Positions 7,826 through 16,306 of a DNA stretch of 40,772 nt are shown in pieces (position 1 is the first letter of the stretch; each line of letters starts with the position of its first letter). The stretch is from NCBI GenBank assembly GCA_016125975.1, contig JAEFCZ010000043.1, positions 1 to 40,772 on the forward strand, read 5' to 3'. The notes under the pieces were generated by a model. It made no database searches. It had not been told where the DNA came from and saw only the letters and a program-made list of their open reading frames with translations. The DNA is from Candidatus Nitrosopumilus sp. Lineage in GTDB: Archaea; Thermoproteota; Nitrososphaeria; Nitrososphaerales; Nitrosopumilaceae. Made by a program: the position numbers and the translations under genes.

Positions 7826-9629
7826 GAAACAATTGGATGTCATTTTGTGAAGATGCAAGTTTCATCAAATTTCTTGCAACGTCAGAACGTTTTGGAATTT
7901 TAATCTGACCCTTTTTTCCAATACGTGCAGATGTGATGTATTCTTCATGAACATAAATGTCTGCATGCATTGCAGTGTATTCTTTACTTACAGTTAGAAT
8001 CAATGCCGTTTTTGATTCTGAAAATATGAATGGCAAATCATTTGAATCTAAATTAAAATGTTCAGAATCTTTCTTAACAACATCAACATGTATTTGAAGA
8101 GATTTTTCAATTTCATTGATGTTAGAACCGCCTCTTCCAATGATTGAAGGAATGTATTGTTCATCAACCATCACTTTAACTCTATTTTCAGAAAGAATTT
8201 CAACTTGAGCATGTGGATCATATTTTTTAAAAGTTTCACGAATTTTATCTTCAGCAAGTTTTTCTATCCCAATTTTGGTTTTGTTCCCAACAGGGACTAT
8301 CACATTCTCCTCTCCAAAGGTATAGATTTCATGTTCTAGAACGTTATCTTCAAAATTTCTAATTTCAATTACAGGTCTAGCAAGATCAGACTCAGTCATA
8401 CCTGAAGGTACTTTTACCTTTAATTCCAAATCATACACTTTTTTTATTTGTCCATCTTTAACAAAAACCACAGTGTCCAAAACATTTGGAATTGTTCCAA
8501 GTTCAATTTTTCCAATAAATCTTTGAATTGCATCTAAAGGAGAGTTTGCATGGACTACTCCAACCATCCCTACACCAGTCAATCTTAAATCAGCAAAAGT
8601 TCTAAAGTCCTCTCGTCTTCGTACTTCATCAAATACAGTGTAATCAGGTCTAACTAAAAGCAAGATATCTGCAGTGTTATCAAAACTTCCATCAAGTTTA
8701 CTATATTGGGTAATTCCTGGATCAACTTGTAAATCACGTGGAGATTCAAATGTTTTTACAATTTTTCCTTTATTATGATAAAAATTTGCAAGACCAGATG
8801 CCAAAGTACTTTTTCCAGAACCAGGCGCACCTGAAATTACGATTCCTTCAGCTCTATCAGAAAAGCGTTCCATTAGTTTTTCAGAAACACTGTAATCTTC
8901 AAGAGAAAGTTTGATTATTGGGTGTACAATTGTTATTTCAAATGATTCAGAAAATGGAGGATGAGTAATTGCAATACGATAATCCTCGTACTGAACTACA
9001 GATGCTCCAGTTTTAGATATTTCAAGAGTGCTAGAATCATTAGAATTTACAACATCTAAAATTTGAGATGAAATCATCTCCAAATAATCTTGTGTAAGAA
9101 CACCATCATTAATTTTAGTAAGTAGAAAAGCTCCAGGTTTGCCTCTTTTTGCAAGAGGGGGTTGATTCTCTTTTAGGTGAATACTCATGGTGTCAGCATC
9201 AAAAAACTTTAGAAATTCTAATTCTTCTTTTTTCATCTGTGTTTTTAAAAATACAGTTTGAACACCTTCGGCTTGGGCAACTAAATGTTGTACATTATCA
9301 GAGGTGTAAAGTATAGCATCATTTTGTTTTGCCATATCAGTAATTATTGCATCAATTCTTCCACTTCCTGCAAGACGAATTTCATCAGTAGAAAGATGGG
9401 AGCCTTTTTGAATTACTTCTAAACCAAAATTACCAGACAGTTCCTTTAATTTACGTATTTTTTCTAGTCCAGTAAATCCTTGTTCTTTTTTATTTGATGC
9501 TTGGGATTGCAATTCATCTAAAACTGCTTGAGGAATAATGATTTCTGAATTTCTAACAGAACCACTTTCTATTTGAGCAATTAATTGGCCATTAATTATA
9601 ACACTGGTATCAACAACAATTTTTGACAA
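7812..9629 (-). CDS. PIN domain - PilT/VirB11-like ATPase - KH domain protein
   Basis: A 605-aa archaeal protein with three parts. The N-terminal PIN nuclease-type domain (residues 1-130) has Asp7 in VVDTSV, the LDEL acidic site near 39, and TSD near 110. A secretion-type ATPase follows, with Walker A GAPGSGKST at 267-275 and an HAN motif further on. Near residue 500 there is a KH RNA-binding motif (IIGRGGSNINEIE). The family is widespread in archaea, usually annotated as PilT-like or PINc/VapC ATPase. The KH and PIN domains together suggest RNA binding and processing rather than pilus motion. The start is TTG at 9629. The gene lies 30 bases after the truncated response regulator on the same strand. 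Confidence 0.88.
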   Translation of the reverse strand: MSKIVVDTSVIINGQLIAQIESGSVRNSEIIIPQAVLDELQSQASNKKEQGFTGLEKIRKLKELSGNFGLEVIQKGSHLSTDEIRLAGSGRIDAIITDMAKQNDAILYTSDNVQHLVAQAEGVQTVFLKTQMKKEELEFLKFFDADTMSIHLKENQPPLAKRGKPGAFLLTKINDGVLTQDYLEMISSQILDVVNSNDSSTLEISKTGASVVQYEDYRIAITHPPFSESFEITIVHPIIKLSLEDYSVSEKLMERFSDRAEGIVISGAPGSGKSTLASGLANFYHNKGKIVKTFESPRDLQVDPGITQYSKLDGSFDNTADILLLVRPDYTVFDEVRRREDFRTFADLRLTGVGMVGVVHANSPLDAIQRFIGKIELGTIPNVLDTVVFVKDGQIKKVYDLELKVKVPSGMTESDLARPVIEIRNFEDNVLEHEIYTFGEENVIVPVGNKTKIGIEKLAEDKIRETFKKYDPHAQVEILSENRVKVMVDEQYIPSIIGRGGSNINEIEKSLQIHVDVVKKDSEHFNLDSNDLPFIFSESKTALILTVSKEYTAMHADIYVHEEYITSARIGKKGQIKIPKRSDVARNLMKLASSQNDIQLFLKDF

Positions 9630-9659
9630 AGCTCTTACAAATTCTAAATATAATGTGTC

Positions 9660-9905
9660 CTAATTATCGTTTCCTGAAATATCATTAATTGATTTTAAGA
9701 CGCTGTTAAAGTCAAAAGGCTTTGAAATGTATGATGTTGCACCAGAAGTTAAACATTGATTGATGACTTTTTGATCATCACTTGCAGTAATCAGAATGAT
9801 TTTTGCATTGGAATCATATGCAATTATATCTTTAACTACTTCTAATCCATCTTTTTTTGGCATTGCTAAATCAAGTAAAAGGATTTCAGGTCTATTATCA
9901 ATCAT
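9660..9905 (-). pseudogene. Response regulator receiver domain, N-terminus missing
   Basis: The 81 residues match the last two thirds of a CheY-like receiver. The phosphorylated Asp is in LLLDLAMPKKDG, the Thr in ILITASDD and the Lys in YISKPFDF. The first 35-40 residues are absent, including beta-1 and the acidic pair that binds Mg2+. Upstream of the ATG at 9905 the frame reads only a short unrelated stretch to a stop, with no receiver sequence. The break falls exactly where the kinase fragment on the other strand begins. Without the acidic pocket it should not be phosphorylated normally, so it is most likely a remnant, or the product of an assembly join. Confidence 0.75.
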
Positions 9906-9906
9906 A

Positions 9907-10452
9907 TCAGACTTACTTGATGCACAAAAATTAGAATTAGGTCAATTAAGAATGAAAAAAGAAAATAAAAACATCAATGAGACAATATGTAATGCAGTAA
10001 ATGCGTTGTCACCAGAAGCTGAACGAAACAACATTAAATTAACTTCAAACATTAGAGATTTAGAAATAAGTCATGATCCTGAAAGAATAAAACAAGTCAT
10101 TACAAATTTGATAAAAAACAGTATGACTGCCATATCACCTAATTCAGGCAAAATACAAATTACAATGGAAGAATCTCCAGATGAAATTAAAATCAATGTA
10201 ATAGATAATGGGATTGGAATTCCGCTTGAAAAACAAAAAGATCTATTCAAGAAATTCTATCAAGTAGATGCCACTCTAACAAGAGAAACAGGAGGAAGTG
10301 GTTTAGGGTTGGCCATTTGTAAGGGAATTGTAGACAATCACAGAGGTCAAATTTCAGTAAAAAGTAGTCCTAATCAAGGAGCCATATTTTCATTAACACT
10401 ACCAAAAGAAAAAACAAATGAACAACCAAAAAGCCCAATAGGAACAACTTAA
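9907..10452 (+). pseudogene. Histidine kinase C-terminal part, N-terminus missing
   Basis: Recognisable kinase sequence starts at SDLLDAQKLELGQL, which is the end of a dimerisation helix. It continues as a complete HATPase_c domain: N box in TNLIKNSM, G1 box DNGIGIP, F box FKKFYQVD and G2 box GSGLGLAI. The phospho-accepting His box and all sensor domains are missing. An open frame can be traced back to ATG 9796, but those first 37 residues are only the antisense of the receiver gene and are not kinase sequence. The original gene was probably a full sensor kinase divergent from the receiver gene. One deletion removing both N-termini would give this arrangement. Confidence 0.75.
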
Positions 10453-10521
10453 AGAAAATAAGCTCTGAGAACTAAAATCACTCACTCTCCTCAAAAAATG
10501 TCAATTTAACAAAATAAATCC

Positions 10522-10659
10522 ATGGACGAATACGAAATAAACAGAGAGTTTTACAAAAACTGTACACAATATTTTGAATTTCTACGAAAAGTAGGAAAAA
10601 CAGACTATGAATTTGAAGACGAATATTATTTTACCATGCCTGCAATCTCAAACAACTAG
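10522..10659 (+). CDS. Possible 45-aa acidic, aromatic-rich protein
   Basis: A short ORF from ATG 10522 to TAG 10659, beginning MDEYEINREFYKNC. It has many Tyr, Phe, Asp and Glu residues and one Cys. It sits in the 247-base gap between the kinase fragment and tldD, on the same strand. An AT-rich stretch with ACAAAATAAA lies just upstream. I do not recognise it. Its coding status rests on composition and the clean start only. Confidence 0.4.
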   Translation: MDEYEINREFYKNCTQYFEFLRKVGKTDYEFEDEYYFTMPAISNN

Positions 10660-10699
10660 AGACCATAAGACTTAGGAACACCATCAAGTTTCATAGCTT

Positions 10700-12121
10700 A
10701 TGGATACTCAACTAGTGGATCTAGCAGATTATGCCATAAGATTTGCAATTGATTCAGGGGTCCAATATTGTGATGCAAGAGCAGAAGAGCAAGAAAGAAA
10801 GTCAATACTAATTGAAAATGGGGAAACAGAACATGTTAGATCAATTAACGATTCAGGAATAGGAATCAGATTGGTAAAAGATGGAACATGGAGTTTTAGA
10901 TCAATTACAAATCCAAAATCAAAAGAGCAGATCAAAGAAACAGTTGAAGAATGTATTAAAAATTCAATTTATTATGCAAAAAATAAAAAAGACAAGTTTT
11001 CTATTTATCCAAATTCCATAGTAAAGAAAAGTATAGACTATCCAGCATTACAAAAGCCAAACTTAGAAGAATTAACCAAGATAGGAATAGAGTGTAACAA
11101 TATTATTTCAAACACACCAAAAATTATTAAATCAATAGTAAATCCATGGTACACAAATAATTCAAAATATTTTACAAGCACTGAAGGTTCTGAAATTCTA
11201 CAGAGTTTTTCAGATGTAGTTATTGACATGGTATCAACTGCACATGAATCAGGTTTAACACAATCAGTCAATATTACAGAAGGTGGGAGAGGAGGAATGG
11301 AGCAAATTACAAAAAACAACAAAGCTCAAAACAGCGCAAAAAATATTGCAAAAAAAGCATCAGAACTACTAGTAGCAAAAGCAGCAAAAGAAGAAAAAGC
11401 CACAGTTGTGATGAATCCTGATTTTGTATCATTACTTACGCACGAAATTTTAGGTCATCCATCAGAAGCTGATAGGGTTTTGGGAAAAGAGATGGCATGG
11501 GCAGGGGGTGCATGGTGGAAAGGAAAGATAGGAGAGAAAATTGGTTCAGATGAATTAAATGTCTTTGATGATCCTACCATCAAAGAAAGTTTAGGATGGT
11601 ATCATTTTGATGATGAAGGAGTTGAGACAAAAAAGACCACTCTAGTAGAAAATGGAGTTTTGAAAAATCATATGCAAAACAGAGAAACGGGACAAGTTTT
11701 CAATAGTGCACCTACTGGAAACATGAGGGCAACAAATTATAGATTCATGCCATTGATTCGAATGGCTTGCACATGTATTGGCAATGGAGATTGGAATGTT
11801 AATGAAATGATAAAAGAAGTAAAGAATGGATATTTGATTTCTAATATGAAAATTCCATCAATAGATATGAAAAGATACAATTGGAGTATATCATGTCAAT
11901 ATGCACAAAAAATTGAGAATGGTGAAGTAACAGATCTGCTTAGAGATGTTATTGTAATGGGAATTGCACCAGAATTTTTTGAATCAATTGATGCATGTGG
12001 AAATGACTTTACAATTAGACCAATTACAAATTGCGGTAAAGGAGATCCAATGCAGTCAATGATTATGGGAAACGGGGGACCTTCAATTCGAGGAGTTGCA
12101 ACAGTAAAGAGTGTGAATTAG
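10700..12121 (+). CDS. tldD: TldD metallopeptidase, catalytic subunit
   Basis: A 473-aa TldD-type peptidase of the U62 family. It has the zinc-binding HEXXXH motif as HEILGH at residues 248-253, followed by PSEADR. Later family blocks are seen in DDEGVETKKTTLVENG and in the region around NYRFMPLIRM. TldD acts with TldE/PmbA on unfolded peptides; the probable partner is pmbA at 3658. The start is ATG at 10700. The stop codon directly abuts the ATG of the uracil-DNA glycosylase gene, so at least tldD, udg and the alkyl-base glycosylase gene look co-transcribed. Confidence 0.9.
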   Translation: MDTQLVDLADYAIRFAIDSGVQYCDARAEEQERKSILIENGETEHVRSINDSGIGIRLVKDGTWSFRSITNPKSKEQIKETVEECIKNSIYYAKNKKDKFSIYPNSIVKKSIDYPALQKPNLEELTKIGIECNNIISNTPKIIKSIVNPWYTNNSKYFTSTEGSEILQSFSDVVIDMVSTAHESGLTQSVNITEGGRGGMEQITKNNKAQNSAKNIAKKASELLVAKAAKEEKATVVMNPDFVSLLTHEILGHPSEADRVLGKEMAWAGGAWWKGKIGEKIGSDELNVFDDPTIKESLGWYHFDDEGVETKKTTLVENGVLKNHMQNRETGQVFNSAPTGNMRATNYRFMPLIRMACTCIGNGDWNVNEMIKEVKNGYLISNMKIPSIDMKRYNWSISCQYAQKIENGEVTDLLRDVIVMGIAPEFFESIDACGNDFTIRPITNCGKGDPMQSMIMGNGGPSIRGVATVKSVN

Positions 12122-12712
12122 ATGAACAGATTAGAAACAGTAAGACAGAAGGTAATAGAATGTACAAAATGTGATTTGTGTAAAACTAGAACAAATTCTG
12201 TTCCAGGGAAAGGTAATTTTCAGTCAGATGTGATATTTGTAGGAGAAGCTCCAGGAAGAAATGAGGATAAGAATGGAGAGCCATTTGTAGGCGTAGCAGG
12301 AAAGAAACTTTCAACAGCACTTGAAGATGCAGGAATATCAAGAGATGATGTATACATCACAAATGTTGTCAAATGTAGACCTCCAAACAATAGAGTACCC
12401 AACACAAACGAGAGAGAAACTTGTCAAGAATATCTCAAAAAAGAAATTTCAATAATCAAACCAAAAATTATTTGTGTGTTAGGAAATACTGCATTTAATT
12501 CAGTGTTAGGAGGTTCAGAGATTACAAAATTCAGAGGAAAAATAGTAAGAAAAGACAATCAACTATATTTTTTGACAATTCATCCCGCTGCAACAATATA
12601 CAATCAAGAACTAATATCTACATTAAAAAAAGATATTGTAAAACTCTTTGATTTAATCAGAGAGTTAAAAAATAACAAAGAGATTTCAGTAGACATTGAA
12701 CACACTTCCTAG
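12122..12712 (+). CDS. Family 4 uracil-DNA glycosylase (4Fe-4S)
   Basis: A 196-aa member of the type 4 (UdgA) DNA repair glycosylases, which remove uracil left by cytosine deamination. The four cluster Cys are Cys14 and Cys17 (ECTKCDLC), Cys85 (VVKCRPPNNR) and Cys101. The uracil-pocket motif is GEAPGRNEDKNGEPFVG and the second active motif is the HPAA of TIHPAATIY. The length is typical. It starts immediately after the tldD stop, and its last 17 bases overlap the next glycosylase gene. Confidence 0.93.
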   Translation: MNRLETVRQKVIECTKCDLCKTRTNSVPGKGNFQSDVIFVGEAPGRNEDKNGEPFVGVAGKKLSTALEDAGISRDDVYITNVVKCRPPNNRVPNTNERETCQEYLKKEISIIKPKIICVLGNTAFNSVLGGSEITKFRGKIVRKDNQLYFLTIHPAATIYNQELISTLKKDIVKLFDLIRELKNNKEISVDIEHTS

Positions 12713-13253
12713 AAAATTTTATCTTCAAGACACAGTTATTGTTGCAAAAAATCTTTTGGGGAAAAAAATCATTAGGAAAGTAGGAAGGATTGAAATTTCA
12801 GGAATAATCACTGAAACTGAAGCCTACAGACACAAAGATGATCCTGCAAGTCATGCATTTAGAAAAATTACTGAAAGAAACAAAGCGATGTTTGGAGATG
12901 TAGGAATGGCTTATGTTTATTTCACATATGGAATGTATTTTTGCTTTAATGTAGTAGCTAGAAATCCAAAAATCGATGCAGGAGCAGTTTTGATTCGTGC
13001 AATTAAACCAGAAAAAGGATTAAGAAAAATGCAAGAAAATAGAAATAAAACAGATCTAAAAAATCTTGTAAATGGTCCTGCAAAACTTACTCAAGCCCTA
13101 GAGATTACAAAAGAGCACTATGGCACAGATTTGACTAGGGATTCAAAATTATACATTACAGAAGGTATAAAACCAAAAAAAATCATTTCGTCACCCAGAA
13201 TAGGAATCAAAGAAGCAACAGACAAGTTATGGAATTTTAAAATAAATATCTAG
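12696..13253 (+). CDS. 3-methyladenine DNA glycosylase (AAG/MPG family)
   Basis: A 185-aa alkyladenine glycosylase that excises 3-methyladenine and related damaged bases. The catalytic Glu42 and the base-flipping Tyr44 lie in TETEAYRHKDDPASHA. VYFTYGMYFCFNVV and the later NGPAKLTQAL are conserved family blocks. The start is TTG at 12696, inside the end of the UDG gene in another frame, which suggests coupled translation. Two base-excision enzymes in one overlapping pair points to a shared repair role. Confidence 0.9.
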   Translation: MNTLPRKFYLQDTVIVAKNLLGKKIIRKVGRIEISGIITETEAYRHKDDPASHAFRKITERNKAMFGDVGMAYVYFTYGMYFCFNVVARNPKIDAGAVLIRAIKPEKGLRKMQENRNKTDLKNLVNGPAKLTQALEITKEHYGTDLTRDSKLYITEGIKPKKIISSPRIGIKEATDKLWNFKINI

Positions 13254-13882
13254 TCTTCGTTGTTTTCATCCAAAGTCCAAGGGGCAAATTTACCAAGAAT
13301 TCTTTGCCAATCTAATCGTAAAAGTAAAACTACAACAACAGTCATCATAGCTCCAAAAATAATAATTCCTATGTATACAGGAGTTGCATCATCAATATTT
13401 TCTAGGAATGGTTCAACCAAAGGCAATCCAAGATAATGAGAAACAAAAACAATTGTATAACTTAAAACAAATTTTCCAGTTAATGTTGCAATAAAAAATC
13501 GTTTTGGATTATATTTTGCAAGTCCCAATGGAACATAAACCAAATCATCAGGAATGGGTGTTGCAGCGGCAAAAAATGCGGCACCAGCACCATATTTTTT
13601 TACCAACCTTTCAAATGGGCGCATTCTTTTTCGTGTTTTTTCATTAATGATTTTTCTACCACCATAACTGACATAGAAAATGATTTGTTTTGCAATAGTT
13701 GCTGTAACTGCAGACAGTATTGCCAATACATGTAGATCAAATTGATTACCCACAGACATGGTAGCTAATAATAGAAATCCAGGTAACGGGACAAAAGGAA
13801 CTAGAGAACCAAAAAAATTGACAAGTGCTAAGCTAAGATAACCCACTTCAGGTGCAAATGGAAAAAGATCAACAAAATCCAC
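13250..13882 (-). CDS. VTT/DedA-like membrane protein
   Basis: A 210-aa protein with about five hydrophobic segments. It carries the DedA/VTT core: an N-terminal Pro-rich re-entrant loop (FGSLVPFVPLPGFLLL) and the second loop FFAAATPIPDDLVYVPLG, followed by a Lys/Arg turn (KYNPKRFF). Proteins of this superfamily are linked to lipid flipping and membrane potential; the substrate here is unknown. The C-terminus is acidic (ENNED). The gene overlaps the convergent glycosylase gene by four bases. Confidence 0.85.
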   Translation of the reverse strand: MDFVDLFPFAPEVGYLSLALVNFFGSLVPFVPLPGFLLLATMSVGNQFDLHVLAILSAVTATIAKQIIFYVSYGGRKIINEKTRKRMRPFERLVKKYGAGAAFFAAATPIPDDLVYVPLGLAKYNPKRFFIATLTGKFVLSYTIVFVSHYLGLPLVEPFLENIDDATPVYIGIIIFGAMMTVVVVLLLRLDWQRILGKFAPWTLDENNED

Positions 13883-13972
13883 TGTTCAGACTGTTTTCAT
13901 GTATTATTTAATTAAAACTAGATCAAAAAATACAACAATCATTAAAATATCATATTTTAGCAACTCCAATAA

Positions 13973-14347
13973 ATGGCAAAAAAAGACTATGAGAAAATTT
14001 GTGATGCAATTACAGCAATAAGTCCCTATATCAGATTTGTAGGGGTAATAGGAGAAAGTGGAGAATTACTAGCACATAGAAGGAGGAGTGACTTGGTACC
14101 TTTGTTGAACGCAAAAAATACTCAGTATCAATTCTCACACATTGCCATAAAGACTGATTTGGAAGGATTTTTTGATAAAAATCTAGGCGAAATAGAGTTT
14201 GTTTGGGAAGAACGAAAAAAAGTCCAAACAATATCATTTGCAATTAAAAAACAAAGAGTATGGATATCAATTGATAAAAAAGTAATCAGATCAGAAATGC
14301 TCAGAATCATTGATTCTTGTTTACCAATTGTAAAGAAACATTCTTAG
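13973..14347 (+). CDS. Small conserved thaumarchaeal-type protein (DUF6659-like)
   Basis: A 124-aa protein that starts MAKKDYEKICDAI and then reads IRFVGVIGESGELLAHRRR, like other small Nitrosopumilus proteins of the DUF6659 type. The alternating strands and helices and the length are compatible with a roadblock/profilin-like fold, but that is a guess. No catalytic motif is visible. It has its own AT-rich upstream region (about 90 bases from the divergent VTT gene). A tiny zinc-finger ORF follows four bases after its stop. Confidence 0.7.
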   Translation: MAKKDYEKICDAITAISPYIRFVGVIGESGELLAHRRRSDLVPLLNAKNTQYQFSHIAIKTDLEGFFDKNLGEIEFVWEERKKVQTISFAIKKQRVWISIDKKVIRSEMLRIIDSCLPIVKKHS

Positions 14348-14350
14348 AAA

Positions 14351-14446
14351 TTGAAATGTCCATATTGTGAAATTGATTTAGACTCACTTAGTATGACAGA
14401 TGGGTTAAAACATGTTTTAGAACATAAAAAGGAAAATCAAAATTAA
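14351..14446 (+). CDS. 31-aa C2H2 zinc-finger-like microprotein
   Basis: A TTG-started ORF with two Cys in KCPYCEID and two His in KHVLEHKK. Together they form one C-X2-C...H-X4-H unit that nearly fills the protein. It starts three bases after the stop of the preceding gene on the same strand, so it is probably translated from the same message. A single small zinc finger of this size is seen in many archaeal genomes. The function is unknown; nucleic-acid or protein binding is inferred. Confidence 0.55.
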   Translation: MKCPYCEIDLDSLSMTDGLKHVLEHKKENQN

Positions 14447-14476
14447 CTTTTTGTATAACCATAATTATCAAAATAT

Positions 14477-14770
14477 ATGAATGAGTCTGATGAGATTCAA
14501 AAATTAATTGATGATATTAGTTTTAGAAAATCAAATTCTAAAGATTATAAAAAAATGACAGCAGAAAAAATAGGTAAAGAGCTCAGAGATGTTATGAAAT
14601 TTGAGCAAGAGTCTTTTAAAAAAATTGAAGAGTTTGAGAAAACACAAGATAATCCAGATTTAATAAAATATGCCAAGATGATTTGTAAAAATACTACACA
14701 AAGAGAAATTGCACAAATTCAAGAAGTGTATTTAGAAAAAATTGATGAGGAATATTTAAAATCAAAATAA
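14477..14770 (+). CDS. Small helical protein of unknown function
   Basis: A 97-aa protein that is charged and predicted by eye to be almost wholly helical (many Lys, Glu and Ile; KKIEEFEKTQDNPDLIKYAKMICKN in pieces). It has one Cys and no membrane segment. A TTGTATAA box lies 19-26 bases before the ATG, which suggests its own leaderless promoter. It converges on the ABC ATPase gene with one base between the stops. I do not recognise it. Confidence 0.65.
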   Translation: MNESDEIQKLIDDISFRKSNSKDYKKMTAEKIGKELRDVMKFEQESFKKIEEFEKTQDNPDLIKYAKMICKNTTQREIAQIQEVYLEKIDEEYLKSK

Positions 14771-14771
14771 A

Positions 14772-15707
14772 TTATTTATCTTCATAAAGCCAACATCTAA
14801 CATACCCAGTATCAGTCTTAAATTTTGGCGGGAGTTGTTTACATTTTTCAACAACTAAAGGACATCTATCAATAAATCTACATTGGGTTGGAGCATCAAG
14901 TAAACTTGGAGGAATTCCTTTGATGTATGTAGGTTTATTTCCTTTCAATGTCGGAATTGATTTTAAGAGTCCTTGAGTGTAAGGATGTTTAGGATTGTTG
15001 TAGATTTCTTCAGAAGCACCAAATTCTATCATTTGTCCACCATACATTATGCCAATTTTGTCTGCAATTTCAGATAATACTGCTAAATCGTGCGTAATTA
15101 GCATAAATGACATGCCTGATTTTTTTAGAGATTTTAAAAGATTGACTATTTGAGCTTGAATCAAAACATCTAATGCAGTAGTTGGTTCATCAGCAATCAC
15201 AAATTTTGGTTTTAGTAACAAAGCCATTGCAATTACAACTCTTTGTTTCATTCCACCACTAAGTTCATGAGGGTATTTTTTTAGAACAGTCTCATCAAGA
15301 TTTACAGAACTCATAGCATCAGAGATTAATTGTTTTGAATTACCTTCAAAATGATGTTGTTTCAAAATTTCAAGAAATTGTTCATTAATAGTAAAAACAG
15401 GATCAAGGGAGTTCATGGCTCCTTGAAAAACCATAGAGATTTTTTTCCATCTGAATTTATCATTAAACTCAGATTCATCAACATCTAAGATAGATTCATC
15501 ATCAAAAATGATCTCACCTTGTGTTTTTCCTCCAGAAAGCATTCGAATTATAGACAACCCCAAAGTACTCTTACCACATGCACTTTCACCTGCTATTCCT
15601 ATTGATTCGCCATCATCTAATGAAAAATCTACATCATCTACCGCATAAACTGGGCCTTTTGAAGAATCATATCTAGACGATAATCCATTAACATCTAGAA
15701 ATGCCAT
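14772..15707 (-). CDS. Oligopeptide/dipeptide ABC transporter ATP-binding protein (DppD/OppD type)
   Basis: A 311-aa ATPase of the peptide-importer class. Walker A is GESACGKST, the ABC signature is LSGGMKQRV, Walker B is FVIADEP and the switch His is in LITHDLAV. The C-terminal oligo_HPY extension (NPKHPYTQGLL, then four Cys in CRFIDRC...KC...RCW) identifies the DppD/OppD branch; that Cys group may bind metal or Fe-S. By family knowledge it powers uptake of peptides or nickel-like cargo. No permease, binding protein or second ATPase lies beside it in this window: on one side is a convergent small gene, on the other a divergent gene 80 bases away. Confidence 0.9.
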   Translation of the reverse strand: MAFLDVNGLSSRYDSSKGPVYAVDDVDFSLDDGESIGIAGESACGKSTLGLSIIRMLSGGKTQGEIIFDDESILDVDESEFNDKFRWKKISMVFQGAMNSLDPVFTINEQFLEILKQHHFEGNSKQLISDAMSSVNLDETVLKKYPHELSGGMKQRVVIAMALLLKPKFVIADEPTTALDVLIQAQIVNLLKSLKKSGMSFMLITHDLAVLSEIADKIGIMYGGQMIEFGASEEIYNNPKHPYTQGLLKSIPTLKGNKPTYIKGIPPSLLDAPTQCRFIDRCPLVVEKCKQLPPKFKTDTGYVRCWLYEDK

Positions 15708-15787
15708 GTATTTTCACATCCAAACTAGAATTTTTGTTTTGCACTAAGGGATATAAACAACTCTGTCAGAATGTAAAAGCGATTCAA

Positions 15788-16306
15788 ATGAAACTTCCAA
15801 TATGTGGTTTTGATGCAAAAAATACTATACTTTGCCCCCAATGTGAAAACAAAGTTGAATCAGGAGAGATAACCCAAGCAGATGTAGATGCATCAATCAT
15901 TCTTGCCAAAATAGCAAAAACAAATAATGAAATTGAAAATTTTACATTATATTCCTGTAAGGAATTTCAAGGGAATTTTGTCTTATCCCTAGCAAAAAAT
16001 GATATTATGATAATAAGACAAAGTAGAACATTATACCGACTCCTCCAAGACCAATTCAAAGGTAAGATTTGGCTTGTAGAAGCAGATGAAACAGATAAGA
16101 AATTCATAGAAGATCTGTTATTTCCAACCAAAATCCTTTCAATTAATTCAGTTTGGGCACCAGGTGGAGTTCAAAAAACAAAAGCAGTTGTATCAGGCAA
16201 ATGGACACCAAGATTTCCAATAGATACAGAAAAAGTGGTTGAAATTGTAAAAAATGCCCGAAACCTTGACATTGAGATAGAATTTGAGGATAAAGGTAGA
16301 AAATAA
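15788..16306 (+). CDS. Zinc-ribbon protein with KH/NusA-like C-terminal domain, upstream of aspS
   Basis: The real start is probably ATG 15788 (MKLPICGFDAKN), giving 172 aa. The longer frame back to 15701 would overlap the divergent ABC gene. Four Cys are near the N-terminus (two single Cys, then CPQC), consistent with a zinc ribbon. The C-terminal half has NSVWAPGGVQKTKAV followed by TEKVVEIVKNA, which reads like the GxxG part of a KH-type fold, as in NusA-like archaeal proteins. RNA binding is therefore likely. The TAA stop shares one base with the ATG of aspS, so the two are translationally linked. That fits a role near translation or transcription, but the exact job is not known to me. 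Confidence 0.7.
   Translation: MKLPICGFDAKNTILCPQCENKVESGEITQADVDASIILAKIAKTNNEIENFTLYSCKEFQGNFVLSLAKNDIMIIRQSRTLYRLLQDQFKGKIWLVEADETDKKFIEDLLFPTKILSINSVWAPGGVQKTKAVVSGKWTPRFPIDTEKVVEIVKNARNLDIEIEFEDKGRK

Noticed and set aside
9796-9906. Apparent N-terminus of a 218-aa kinase
   Set aside because: These codons are only the antisense of the receiver gene and contain no kinase motif; the true kinase part begins at about 9907.
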